NCBI GenBank assembly: GCA_015056575.1
Contig: SVGA01000010.1
Coordinates: 1 to 64,000, forward strand
Direction of reading: 5' to 3'
Length of the DNA stretch: 64,000 nucleotides
From: Butyrivibrio sp.
GTDB taxonomy: Bacteria > Bacillota > Clostridia > Lachnospirales > Lachnospiraceae
Part shown: one piece after another, positions 1-8,412 of the stretch
Numbering within the stretch: position 1 is the first letter of the stretch
Layout of the letters: every line of letters starts with the position of its first letter
Translations under genes and position numbers: made by a program
Notes under the pieces: generated by a model
The model's input: only the letters and a program-made list of their open reading frames with translations
Databases searched by the model: none
Told to the model about the DNA's origin: nothing

Positions 1-2953
1 GTACGTGATCGAGACCACCGAATCCGATATCGAATGCCCATCCGTCACCACCGAAGATCCACTGTGACTTCTTAGCTGCGAAATCTTTGTTCTTAAGAAC
101 ATACTTAGCTGCATCTGAGCTGTCGCCTGCAAGAGCCTCAACGAGAGCATCTGTAGCAGCGAAGTTCTCTGCACCGTTTGAGAATGTATCGAGCCACTTC
201 TGAGCAGCATCCTTAGCAGCGCCGCCTGCAGCAACGATCTCTTCTACCTTCTCCTTGATGGCATCACGCAGAGCGTTCTGTGCAAGTACCATACCCATAC
301 CAAACTCAGCGTTATCCTCGAACAGTGAGTTATCCCATGCAGGACCCTGTCCCTTGGCATTTACTGTGTAAGGTGTTGAAGGTGATGAGTTACCCCAGAT
401 TGATGTACATCCTGTAGCGTTTGCAACGTACATTCTCTCACCAAAGAGCTGAGTAACAAGTTTAACGTAAGGTGTCTCACCGCAGCCTGCGCATGCGCCT
501 GAGAACTCAAGGAGGGGCTGCTTGAACTGTGAGCCCTTGATTGAAGTCTCGCCGAACTTAGCAACAACATCATCCTTGATAGGAAGAGTAACTGCATAGT
601 CGAAGTACTTCTGCTCATCCTTGTTGGCTGCAATAGCACCCATCTTAAGGGTCTCACCCTTGTTATTGCCGGGACATACATTTGCGCAAGATCCGCAACC
701 TGTACAGTCAAGAGCAGAGATAACAACTGAGTACTTGTATCCATCCATTCCCATAAGAGGCTTGGTCTGAAGTCCCTCGGGAGCCTTAGCGATCTCATCG
801 TCTGTCATAGCGATCGTACGGATAGCTGCATGAGGACATACCAGTGAACAGAATCCGCATCCGATACATGTGGAAGCATCCCATGCAGGAACGTTTACTG
901 CGATACCTCTCTTCTCATATGCAGCAGAACCTGAAGGTGTATCACCTGCAACATAAGGAAGTACATCTGAAACCTTAAGAGTGTTACCTTCCTGAGAGTT
1001 AACCTTGGACTGGATGTTGTTAACGAAATCGATAACATCCTTTCTTGAGCCCTCAGCCTTCTTGAACTCAAGGCCCTCATCCTCAGCGTTTGCCCAAGAC
1101 TCGGGAATCTCAACCTTGATAAGGTTCTTGGGATCTGCACCTGCATCGATAGCAGCCCAGTTCTTCTTAACAACGTCTTCACCCTTACGTCCGTAGGTCT
1201 TCTGAGCAGCGTCCTTCATGAACTTGATGGCATCCTCTTCAGGAATGATCTTTGTGATGTTGAAGAATGCTGACTGAAGGATTGTGTTGATCCTTGTAGG
1301 TCCCATTCCAACTTCAACACCGATCTTGGAACCGTTCATGATGTAGAAGTTGATCTTGTGATCATACATGAACTTCTTAACCTGACCGGGGATCTCAGCC
1401 TCAAGCTGATCTACTGTCCAAGGGCAGTTAAGGAGGAATGAACCACCGTCAACCAGCTCCTGAACCATGTTGAACTTACGGATATATGAAGGATTATGAC
1501 AAGCAACGAAGTCAGCCTTCTTGATGAGGTAAGTAGACTTGATGGGCTTCTTACCAAATCTGAGGTGAGACATTGTAACACCGCCGGACTTCTTGGAGTC
1601 ATAATCGAAGTATGCCTGAGCATACATGTCTGTGTTATCACCAATGATCTTGATGGAGTTCTTGTTAGCACCAACAGTACCGTCAGCACCAAGTCCCCAG
1701 AACTTGCAGTTTGTTGTTCCCTCGGGAGTTGTTACGAGAGGAGCACCTGCATCAAGTGAAAGGTTTGTTACATCGTCTTCGATACCGATAGTGAACTCTT
1801 CCTTAGTATCGTTGTTGAATACTGCAACGATCTGAGCAGGAGTTGTATCCTTGGAACCAAGACCATAACGTCCGCAGAATACAGGAACTGACTCGAACTG
1901 TGTTCCCTTAAGAGCTGCGATAACATCAAGAGCAAGAGGCTCACGATAAGAGCCGGGCTCTTTTGTTCTGTCAAGAACTTCAATTCTCTTAACAGATGCA
2001 GGAATAGCCTCAACAAGTGCCTTAGCTGAGAAAGGTCTGTAAAGACGAACCTTTACAACACCAACCTTCTTGCCCTGCTTCTCGAGGTAATCGATTGTCT
2101 CCTCGATTGTATCGTTTACAGAACCCATAGCTACGATAACAACCTCAGCGTTAGGATCGCCATAGTAGTTGAACAGCTTGTAATCTGTACCGATCTTAGC
2201 ATTTACCTTGTCCATGTACTTCTGAACAATTGCAGGAAGCTCGTTGTAACCTGTGTTGCAAGCTTCTCTTGTCTGGAAGAAGATATCAGGGTTCTGAGCT
2301 GAGCCCATCTGACAAGGATGATTAGGATTGAGAGCACCTGCCTTGAATGCATCGATGGCTTCATGGTTAACCATCTCGTCAAGGTCCTTGTAATCCCAAA
2401 CCTCAATCTTCTGGATCTCGTGTGATGTACGGAATCCATCAAAGAAGTTAATGAAAGGAATTCTGCCTTCAATTGCTGCACAGTAAGCAACAGGTGTTAA
2501 GTCCATAACCTCCTGTACACTTGAATCGCAAAGCATTGCAGCGCCTGTCTGGCGGCAAGCATACACGTCAGAGTGATCACCGAAGATGTTCAGAGCGTGT
2601 GAAGCTACGCAACGAGCAGATACATTGAATACACCGGGAAGTCTCTCACCAGCAATCTTGTAAATATCGGGGATCATAAGAAGAAGTCCCTGTGAAGCTG
2701 TGTAAGTAGATGTAAGAGCACCTACTACCAGTGATCCGTGTACAGCACCTGCTGCACCGGCCTCAGACTGCATCTCTGTGATCTGGACCGTACGGCCGAA
2801 AATATTCTTCTTTCCGGCTGTTGCCCACTCATCTACATGCTCAGGCATAACAGATGATGGTGTGATGGGATACATGGCGGCAACTTCTGTAAACGCATAT
2901 GAAGCATATGCAGCAGCTTCGTTACCATCCATGGTTTTCATGTTTCTTGCCAT
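1..2953 (-). CDS. nifJ: Pyruvate:ferredoxin (flavodoxin) oxidoreductase, 3' end outside the window
   Basis: Oxidises pyruvate to acetyl-CoA and CO2 and passes the electrons to ferredoxin; a central anaerobic enzyme in the cytoplasm. About 984 residues are visible of a family length near 1,180, so the C-terminal TPP-binding part is cut by the window edge. The N-terminus reads MARNMKTMDGNEAAAYASYA and is followed by the YPITPSS-type pyrimidine-binding motif. About 690-760 residues in, two 4Fe-4S motifs are visible (CIGCGFCSLVCP and CTGCGSCANVCP), then the CAGCGETPY cluster/TPP motif. The ATG has a GGAGGA ribosome site a few bases upstream. The gene is divergent from the ferredoxin gene at 3290, its probable electron acceptor. 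No frameshift was seen. Confidence 0.97.
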   Translation of the reverse strand, partial: MARNMKTMDGNEAAAYASYAFTEVAAMYPITPSSVMPEHVDEWATAGKKNIFGRTVQITEMQSEAGAAGAVHGSLVVGALTSTYTASQGLLLMIPDIYKIAGERLPGVFNVSARCVASHALNIFGDHSDVYACRQTGAAMLCDSSVQEVMDLTPVAYCAAIEGRIPFINFFDGFRTSHEIQKIEVWDYKDLDEMVNHEAIDAFKAGALNPNHPCQMGSAQNPDIFFQTREACNTGYNELPAIVQKYMDKVNAKIGTDYKLFNYYGDPNAEVVIVAMGSVNDTIEETIDYLEKQGKKVGVVKVRLYRPFSAKALVEAIPASVKRIEVLDRTKEPGSYREPLALDVIAALKGTQFESVPVFCGRYGLGSKDTTPAQIVAVFNNDTKEEFTIGIEDDVTNLSLDAGAPLVTTPEGTTNCKFWGLGADGTVGANKNSIKIIGDNTDMYAQAYFDYDSKKSGGVTMSHLRFGKKPIKSTYLIKKADFVACHNPSYIRKFNMVQELVDGGSFLLNCPWTVDQLEAEIPGQVKKFMYDHKINFYIMNGSKIGVEVGMGPTRINTILQSAFFNITKIIPEEDAIKFMKDAAQKTYGRKGEDVVKKNWAAIDAGADPKNLIKVEIPESWANAEDEGLEFKKAEGSRKDVIDFVNNIQSKVNSQEGNTLKVSDVLPYVAGDTPSGSAAYEKRGIAVNVPAWDASTCIGCGFCSLVCPHAAIRTIAMTDDEIAKAPEGLQTKPLMGMDGYKYSVVISALDCTGCGSCANVCPGNNKGETLKMGAIAANKDEQKYFDYAVTLPIKDDVVAKFGETSIKGSQFKQPLLEFSGACAGCGETPYVKLVTQLFGERMYVANATGCTSIWGNSSPSTPYTVNAKGQGPAWDNSLFEDNAEFGMGMVLAQNALRDAIKEKVEEIVAAGGAAKDAAQKWLDTFSNGAENFAATDALVEALAGDSSDAAKYVLKNKDFAAKKSQWIFGGDGWAFDIGFGGLDHV

Positions 2954-3093
2954 TTTAATTCCTCCTACCTTTTTATTTGAGTCTATTGGCTAGTATGCAC
3001 AATAAAATAATGCGCAAAAAATCCCGTTCACATATTTTTCCTCCCAAGAAAAACAGATGTGACGGATATTCTCGCTATATTCTGCCGACTTCA

Positions 3094-3123
3094 ATAGTAT
3101 CATTTTAAAGATACAGATGTCAA
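3094..3123 (-). promoter_or_regulatory. Sigma-A-type promoter of nifJ
   Basis: Reading the minus strand, a perfect TTGACA (3118-3123) is followed after 18 bases by TACTAT (3094-3099). The predicted transcript starts near 3086 and gives a leader of roughly 130 bases before the nifJ ATG. No riboswitch was recognised in that leader. Confidence 0.6.
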
Positions 3124-3129
3124 TGTTTT

Positions 3130-3150
3130 AGCGGATTTCACCGCTTTTTT
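3130..3150 (+). terminator. Small terminator-like hairpin between divergent promoters
   Basis: AGCGG (3130-3134), a six-base loop and CCGCT (3141-3145), followed by T residues to 3150. It points in the plus direction, although no plus-strand gene lies upstream. It sits between the nifJ and ferredoxin promoters and could insulate ferredoxin from antisense transcription. Confidence 0.4.
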
Positions 3151-3174
3151 GATAAAACTTTTCGATAATTTCTA

Positions 3175-3203
3175 TTGATAATTCATTTTTCTTATTATAT
3201 GAT
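3175..3203 (+). promoter_or_regulatory. Sigma-A-type promoter of the ferredoxin gene
   Basis: TTGATA (3175-3180), a 17-base spacer, then TATGAT (3198-3203). Spacing is optimal and both boxes are close to consensus. The expected start is about 3210, right at the left arm of the inverted repeat at 3211-3244. Confidence 0.65.
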
Positions 3204-3210
3204 AATTAAG

Positions 3211-3244
3211 TAACAAAGATAAGGCGCGGCAAAGCCCTTTGTTA
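3211..3244 (+). promoter_or_regulatory. Hairpin at the predicted 5' end of the ferredoxin mRNA
   Basis: TAACAAAG (3211-3218) is perfectly complementary to CTTTGTTA (3237-3244), with a short GGC/GCC pairing inside. Because the predicted start is about 3210, the transcript would begin almost exactly with this stem. Such 5'-terminal stems are known to slow mRNA decay; that role is inferred here. Confidence 0.5.
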
Positions 3245-3289
3245 TGCTACATTGGCTAAATTTTTTTACAAACGGAAGGAGATTACATT

Positions 3290-3460
3290 ATGGCATACGT
3301 TATTAGTGATGGTTGCATCAGCTGCGGATCATGCGCTGCACAGTGCCCCGTATCAGCTATTTCTCAGGGAGATACTCAGTTCGAGATCGATCCCAACACA
3401 TGCATCGACTGCGGTTCTTGCGCAGCTCAGTGCCCTGTTTCAGCTATTTCTCAGGGATAA
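3290..3460 (+). CDS. 2[4Fe-4S] ferredoxin, 56 residues
   Basis: A small cytoplasmic electron carrier, probably reduced by the divergent pyruvate:ferredoxin oxidoreductase. It begins MAYVISDGCISCGSC and carries two clusters of the form CxxCxxCxxxCP. The two halves of the protein end in the identical run CGSCAAQCPVSAISQG, clear evidence of the internal duplication known for clostridial ferredoxins and unusually well preserved here. The ATG is preceded by GGAAGGAG at good spacing. It is one of only four plus-strand genes in the window, has its own promoter (3175-3203) and ends at a strong terminator (3480-3522). Confidence 0.96.
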   Translation: MAYVISDGCISCGSCAAQCPVSAISQGDTQFEIDPNTCIDCGSCAAQCPVSAISQG

Positions 3461-3479
3461 AACCAAGCAAACAAATAAT

Positions 3480-3522
3480 AAAGAGCAGTTCCCGAGTTTA
3501 CTCGAAGGACTGCTCTTTTTTA
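3480..3522 (+). terminator. Rho-independent terminator of the ferredoxin gene
   Basis: AAAGAGCAGT (3480-3489) pairs with ACTGCTCTTT (3509-3518), followed by a T-rich tail. It lies 20 bases after the ferredoxin stop codon. Confidence 0.85.
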
Positions 3523-3530
3523 TTTGTTTA

Positions 3531-3744
3531 TTTGGCGCAGCCAAATGAACGAGAAAACGCGCAGCGTTTTCGAGTGCGCAGGGTTGGCATTTGGCGCAGC
3601 CAAATGAACGAGAAAATGCGCAGCATTTTCGAGTGCGCAGGGTTAGCATTTGGCGAAGCCAAATGAATGAGAAAATGCGCAGCATTTTCGAGTGCGCAGG
3701 GTTTGCATTTGGCGAAGCCAAATGAACGAGGAAACACGCAGGGG
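3531..3744. repeat. 59-bp tandem repeat of paired hairpins, about 3.6 copies
   Basis: Units start at 3531, 3590, 3649 and 3708, exactly 59 bases apart, with no spacers. Each full unit holds two hairpins: TTTGGC/GCCAAA with a three-base loop, and GAAAACGC/GCGTTTTC in unit 1 or GAAAATGC/GCATTTTC in units 2 and 3. The C-to-T and G-to-A changes between units are compensatory, so the second stem is kept. The array lies between the convergent ends of ferredoxin and dnaB. Reading frames through it are open by chance and look like noise. Confidence 0.9.
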
Positions 3745-3757
3745 CGCACCCCATTCA

Positions 3758-5092
3758 TCAGGCTTTATTCGCAAACTTGGTATACTCGGGAAGCCATACC
3801 AGCTCTACGGTTCCGATGGGACCGCTCCTTTGCTTGGCTATGATGATCTCCGAGATACCCTTCTTTTCTGTATCCTTGTTGTAATAATCATCTCTGTAGA
3901 TGAACATTACCATATCCGCATCCTGCTCGATGGCTCCGGACTCACGAAGATCCGAAAGCATGGGTCTGTGATCGGGTCTCGCCTCAACAGCACGGGACAG
4001 CTGAGAGAGCGCGATGACGGGAACGTCCAGTTCTCTGGCAAGGGCCTTCAGTGATCTTGAGATCTCGGAAATCTCCTGCTGTCTGCTCTCAGAACTCTTG
4101 CCGCCGCTGCCTGACATAAGCTGCAGGTAATCGATCATGATAATATCAAGGCCGTGCTCCATCTTGTACTTCCTGCATTTGGAGCGAAGCTCCTGGATGG
4201 TGATACCCGGTGTGTCATCAATGATCAGCCTTGATCTTCCGACAACTCCGGCACTTTCTATAAGATTTTCCCAGTCCATCTCAGTCATATTACCGGTTCT
4301 TATGTGCTGCGAATCCACATGAGATTCCATGGAAAGAAGTCGGTTTACCAGCTGTTCCTTGGACATCTCGAGAGAGAAAATGGCAACGCACTTGTTGCTG
4401 CGGAAAGCCATATACTCTGCGATGTTAAGAACGAAGGCCGTCTTTCCCATGGCGGGACGGGCCGCGATAAGCACCAGGTCCGAATTATGGAAGCCGGCTG
4501 TCTTGTAATCAAGGTCCGTAAAACCGGAGGATAGGCCTGTTACATTACCCTTCATACGGCTGGCCTGTTCTATTCTGTCCAGGGCATTCATTACTACCTG
4601 ATCGATGGGCACGAAGTCGTTGAGGTTCTTCCTTCTGTTGATCTGATATACACCCTTCTCAACCTGCTCTATGACACCGGATACATCATTTGCATCGGTA
4701 TAACAGCTGTTGATGGTCTCCTCTCCGAAATGGATGAGCTTCCTTAAGGTGGATTTATCCGAAACTATATTGGCATAGTACTTCACATTGGCAGAGGTGG
4801 GAACCGCCTGTACAAGGCCCGCAATGAACTCAGCACTGCTGACCTGCGGAGGAACATTCTTTTCCCGAAGTCTGTTCTGCAGTGTAACAACATCCACTGC
4901 GCTGCCTTCCTTGTTAAGTTCCACCATGGTCTCAAACAAAGTGCCCAGCTGCTTGTTATAGAAGTCACTTGAATTTATGATCTCGGAGGCAACCTCTATG
5001 GCATCCCTGTCTATTAACATGGCGCCAACTACAGACTGCTCTGCTTCCAGGCTGTTTGGCGCCACTCTTTTCAAAATACTCTCGTCGGGCAT
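3758..5092 (-). CDS. dnaB: Replicative DNA helicase DnaB
   Basis: A hexameric helicase that unwinds DNA at the replication fork, 444 residues, full family length. The N-terminal primase-interacting domain covers about 1-150 (LEAEQSVVGAMLIDRDA). The RecA-like domain has Walker A ARPAMGKTA at 211-219 and the DYLQLM and QLSRAVEARPDHRP motifs further on. It follows rplI by one base and ends just before the 59-bp repeat array. The order gdpP-rplI-dnaB is common in Firmicutes. No intein was seen. Confidence 0.97.
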   Translation of the reverse strand: MPDESILKRVAPNSLEAEQSVVGAMLIDRDAIEVASEIINSSDFYNKQLGTLFETMVELNKEGSAVDVVTLQNRLREKNVPPQVSSAEFIAGLVQAVPTSANVKYYANIVSDKSTLRKLIHFGEETINSCYTDANDVSGVIEQVEKGVYQINRRKNLNDFVPIDQVVMNALDRIEQASRMKGNVTGLSSGFTDLDYKTAGFHNSDLVLIAARPAMGKTAFVLNIAEYMAFRSNKCVAIFSLEMSKEQLVNRLLSMESHVDSQHIRTGNMTEMDWENLIESAGVVGRSRLIIDDTPGITIQELRSKCRKYKMEHGLDIIMIDYLQLMSGSGGKSSESRQQEISEISRSLKALARELDVPVIALSQLSRAVEARPDHRPMLSDLRESGAIEQDADMVMFIYRDDYYNKDTEKKGISEIIIAKQRSGPIGTVELVWLPEYTKFANKA

Positions 5093-5093
5093 A

Positions 5094-5540
5094 TTACTGT
5101 TCCTTTACGCTTACTTTCAGAGTTGCTGTAACCTTGGGGTGAAGCTTCACCGGAATCTCATAGGTACCAAAAGACTTGATGGGCTCAGGCATCTGAAGCT
5201 TCTTCTTGTCAATGTCAAAGCCAAACTGCTGCTTGGCTGCTGTAGCTATTTCTTTTGAAGAAACAGAACCGAAAACCCTTCCGCCTTCGCCGGCCTTCAT
5301 GGTCACCTGCACTGTCTCTTTTTCAATCTTCTCAGCATAAGCCTTTGCTTCATCCAGCTGCTGCTGCGCAACAATGGAGTCTCTCTTCTGCTGATTCTTG
5401 AGCTCGTTCATGCTCTTCTGTGTAGCCTCTACGCCAAGCTTCTGAGGGATCACATAATTCTTGGCATAGCCGTCGCTTACCTTTACAATGTCGCCTTTTT
5501 TACCAAGGCTCTTAACGTCCTGCAATAAAATAACCTGCAT
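5094..5540 (-). CDS. rplI: 50S ribosomal protein L9
   Basis: A large-subunit protein that binds 23S rRNA; 148 residues, normal length. The N-terminal domain motif is clear (MQVILLQDVKSLGKKGDIV, then KVSDGYAKNYVIPQKLG), followed by the long connecting helix and a C-terminal domain that starts near residue 80. Its ATG overlaps the gdpP stop codon as TAATG, and the next gene, dnaB, starts one base after it, so gdpP-rplI-dnaB are translationally packed. Confidence 0.97.
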   Translation of the reverse strand: MQVILLQDVKSLGKKGDIVKVSDGYAKNYVIPQKLGVEATQKSMNELKNQQKRDSIVAQQQLDEAKAYAEKIEKETVQVTMKAGEGGRVFGSVSSKEIATAAKQQFGFDIDKKKLQMPEPIKSFGTYEIPVKLHPKVTATLKVSVKEQ

Positions 5541-7591
5541 TAATCCAATTCTCCTTCTTCTATCATATTATCAAGTGTTCTCTTAACCGTAGCTATTGCC
5601 TCTGTAACAGAGACGCCTTCCATCTGACATCCCGCGGAACTCATGTGTCCGCCGCCGCCAAGCTTCTCCATGATGACCTGAACATTGACCTCATCAATGG
5701 ATCTGGCGCTGACATAAACCTGGTTCTGATACTCGGTACATACAAAGCTGGCCTTGACTCCCTTGATGTTCAACAGCTCATTGGCAGCCTGCGCGCCGAT
5801 GATCGTGGGACTCTGGATCTCATCGTTGGTGAGAACCGATATAGCATATCTTCCTCTGTAGATCTCAGCCTGGCTGACTGCATCCGCCTTGGCCTTGTAC
5901 TCACCGGCCTCTTCTCTGAAGAGCTTGCGGACTCTTGTGACATCAGCACCGTTTCTCCTTAGGAAGGCTGCCGCCTCAAAGGTCCTTACACCGGTCTTGT
6001 TCATGAAGTTATTGGTGTCTACTATCATGCCTGAGTAAAGGCTGTCAGCCTCTTCAATGTGTATCTTGACATTGTCGCCTATATACTGCAGGATCTCGGA
6101 TACCATTTCACAGGCCGATGAAGCATAGGGCTCCACATAGGAAAGAGTGGCATTCTCAATGACTTCCGCTCCCTGCCTGTGGTGATCCAGAACAACGATG
6201 GTCTTACAGAACCTTAGAAGCTCAGGGCACTCTGTGATGCTGGGCTTATTGACATCAACAACAACCAGCACGGTGTTATTGCCCGCCATATCGATGGCCT
6301 GCTGATTGGTTATGATCATGTCATCCTCGTACTCGGGATTGTTCTTGAAAAGATCCACCAGCGGCTGCATGGAAGTGGTCACATCATTGAGAACTATGTG
6401 ACACTTTCTGTCCAGGGTCTTGGCAATCCTGTAAATACCCACGGATGAACCAAAGCTGTCCACGTCACCGATCCTGTGACCCATTACGATAACCGTATCC
6501 TTGCCGGAGATGATCTCTCTGAGGGCATGGGCCTTAACCCTCGCCTTAACCCTCGTACTCTTCTCAATCTGCTGGCTCTTACCTCCGTAATAGGAGATAT
6601 TCTCGGCGCTCTTAACAACCGCCTGGTCACCGCCTCGTCCAAGAGCCAGGTCGATGGCGTTTCTTGCAAACTCATAATTTTGAGCATAGGAAAGTCCGTC
6701 TGTTCCGATTCCTATACTTAATGTAACCGCCATCTCGTTACCGATATTAACGGTCTTAACATCCTCCAAAATGTCAAACCTGTGCTCCTTGAGGGTCTCA
6801 CAGGACTTCTTGGGCATTACCACAAAGTACTTGTCTTTCTCGATCTTCTTGGCGATTCCGTTGCAGGAGGCAATGTACTTGTTGATCTTACGATCTATAA
6901 GAGCGGTCAAAAGAGATCGCCTTACCTCCTCTACGCTGTCCAGAGCCTCTTCATAATTGTCCAGATAGATAAGGCCTGCTGCCAGTGACTGATTGTCTAC
7001 TTCCTGAATAGCCAGCTTAAGAGCCGTCTCATCGAAAAGATATATTGCAATAAGGCTTCCCTCGTAGTCCTCAGCGTCGATGATGTCGCTGTTGACAGCC
7101 ATCTCCCGCAGGGAAATCCTCTTCATCTTGATGGTGTAGTTGCTGTTTTCATAGTCCAGTTCGTAGGATACCTCTTCGGATCCGTTGGGGAACTTGTCCA
7201 TGGTGATCCCCTGGAAAAGTGAGAAAATCGATTTTCTGTATCCCTTCTCCTGATGTACCACCTTCTCAAAGGCCTGGTTGGTCCACACCACCATACCGCG
7301 GTCATCCAGCACTGCATGAGGAAGATCCAGTTCTCTTAAAAGCTTCTTCTGAATCTGCCCGTATTCAGTGGCAAAACTCACCAGCTCATTCATAATGATG
7401 GGTTTACTGTAGAAGTTCATATACAGGACCGCTATAAGATACAGTCCCGTGAATGCCAGAAGGATAAGCCCCGCCGTAAAATCCACGGTAAAAACCGCCA
7501 CATTTACCAGCACCAGCAGTATCCCAAGATATGTAAAGACGCGAAGGTAGGTACGAAGCCTGCCTTTCAGTTTCACTCTGTTCTTCGACAT
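5540..7591 (-). CDS. gdpP: Cyclic-di-AMP phosphodiesterase GdpP
   Basis: Membrane enzyme that hydrolyses c-di-AMP. I place the start at the ATG reading MSKNRVKLKG (7591), because GGGGAAGAGG lies just upstream; an in-frame GTG 48 bases earlier is less likely. This gives 683 residues. Two membrane segments lie near 15-60, a PAS-like region near 75-160, then a degenerate GGDEF domain. The DHH domain has GHRIGDVDSFGSS and LDHHRQG, and DHHA1 ends with GGGGHMSSAG. The metal-binding residues look intact, so activity is expected. The c-di-AMP synthase cdaA is in the same window (17652-18518), and a PilZ gene lies directly upstream. Confidence 0.95.
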   Translation of the reverse strand: MSKNRVKLKGRLRTYLRVFTYLGILLVLVNVAVFTVDFTAGLILLAFTGLYLIAVLYMNFYSKPIIMNELVSFATEYGQIQKKLLRELDLPHAVLDDRGMVVWTNQAFEKVVHQEKGYRKSIFSLFQGITMDKFPNGSEEVSYELDYENSNYTIKMKRISLREMAVNSDIIDAEDYEGSLIAIYLFDETALKLAIQEVDNQSLAAGLIYLDNYEEALDSVEEVRRSLLTALIDRKINKYIASCNGIAKKIEKDKYFVVMPKKSCETLKEHRFDILEDVKTVNIGNEMAVTLSIGIGTDGLSYAQNYEFARNAIDLALGRGGDQAVVKSAENISYYGGKSQQIEKSTRVKARVKAHALREIISGKDTVIVMGHRIGDVDSFGSSVGIYRIAKTLDRKCHIVLNDVTTSMQPLVDLFKNNPEYEDDMIITNQQAIDMAGNNTVLVVVDVNKPSITECPELLRFCKTIVVLDHHRQGAEVIENATLSYVEPYASSACEMVSEILQYIGDNVKIHIEEADSLYSGMIVDTNNFMNKTGVRTFEAAAFLRRNGADVTRVRKLFREEAGEYKAKADAVSQAEIYRGRYAISVLTNDEIQSPTIIGAQAANELLNIKGVKASFVCTEYQNQVYVSARSIDEVNVQVIMEKLGGGGHMSSAGCQMEGVSVTEAIATVKRTLDNMIEEGELD

Positions 7592-7656
7592 TGATAAGTC
7601 CTCTTCCCCAACATTTTGGACATTGCCAACTATACCCACTTAGTATAACACAAAAT

Positions 7657-7676
7657 GGCGGGGTTGTTACCCCGCC
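7657..7676 (-). terminator. Terminator-like palindrome overlapping the PilZ stop codon
   Basis: GGCGGGGT (7657-7664) and ACCCCGCC (7669-7676) form an eight-pair stem with a TGTT loop. On the minus strand it is followed by ATTTTGTG, a weak T-tract. It includes the last codons and stop of the PilZ gene, so termination may be partial and leave some read-through into gdpP. Confidence 0.55.
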
Positions 7677-8302
7677 ACTCTAACATTCATCTTATTGTCA
7701 TATTCGGCTTTTTTATCAAGTACATAGGTGATGATATCCGTGGTGACGTTCTTGAATACGCAGCCGGCAGCTCTGATGCCTTGTATATCAAAAAGCCTCA
7801 CAACCTTGCATTCCACAACCATCCTCTTTCCCGCGTTGCCAAAGAAGGTGAGCTTTATCTCATCTCCCACATTAACAGCATGGTCACTGCCCAGAAGAAG
7901 CGAGATCCCACGCATGGAGATATCATTTATCATAAGATTGACGTTTATCTTCTTATTTATCTGAGCAAGCCCCATCTTCTGGACCATATATCTTTCTGCC
8001 TTGCGCTTCCTGTCAACGATCAGGTTCTCCTTGCCTGTAAGTACATGGAAGTTGCCACCGTTAAAATCGGTTCTGGCAATTGAGTCCAGGATGAAGGTGT
8101 GGCTGCCGCCGGTAAAGGGATCCCTGTAAACAAAGGAGCCGCCTCTGCAATAATCCACCATCTGTCCTTCACAGATAACCGGTGTCACCAGAAGCCCATC
8201 ACCGTAGGTGGTCAATACTCTGGTGGAAGTCTCAATCTCTTTTCCGTTATAAACCATCTTAATGGTTATTTCAGTCATTTGCGGTACTGATGTAATCTTC
8301 AT
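7667..8302 (-). CDS. PilZ-domain protein (YcgR-like c-di-GMP receptor)
   Basis: A 211-residue soluble protein with an N-terminal YcgR-like segment (about 1-95) and a C-terminal PilZ domain. The PilZ c-di-GMP-binding signature is present: a basic RKRKAERY box around residue 100, then NDISMRGISLLL. The family binds c-di-GMP and tunes flagellar motor, secretion or polysaccharide machinery. Direct binding here is inferred from the motif. It lies just upstream of gdpP, so a c-di-GMP receptor and a c-di-AMP hydrolase are neighbours. Ends inside a terminator-like palindrome. Confidence 0.85.
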   Translation of the reverse strand: MKITSVPQMTEITIKMVYNGKEIETSTRVLTTYGDGLLVTPVICEGQMVDYCRGGSFVYRDPFTGGSHTFILDSIARTDFNGGNFHVLTGKENLIVDRKRKAERYMVQKMGLAQINKKINVNLMINDISMRGISLLLGSDHAVNVGDEIKLTFFGNAGKRMVVECKVVRLFDIQGIRAAGCVFKNVTTDIITYVLDKKAEYDNKMNVRVAG

Positions 8303-8349
8303 GACTGCAATAATATAATAATTTCAGGAAAAAATCATTAAAAAAAACT

Positions 8350-8367
8350 AAAATAATACGTTATTTT
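8350..8367 (-). terminator. A/T-rich terminator after the thymidine kinase gene
   Basis: AAAATAA (8350-8356), TACG, TTATTTT (8361-8367). On the minus strand the stem is followed by AG and a run of eight T residues. It lies about 45 bases past the tdk stop and before the PilZ gene. Confidence 0.5.
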
Positions 8368-8412
8368 GGGCATTTTTGAAACTCAATTTCATGGAGGATC
8401 CCAAAAACGAAT

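Noticed and set aside
3531-3744. CRISPR array
   Set aside because: The 59-bp units are contiguous with no variable spacers, and no cas gene is present.
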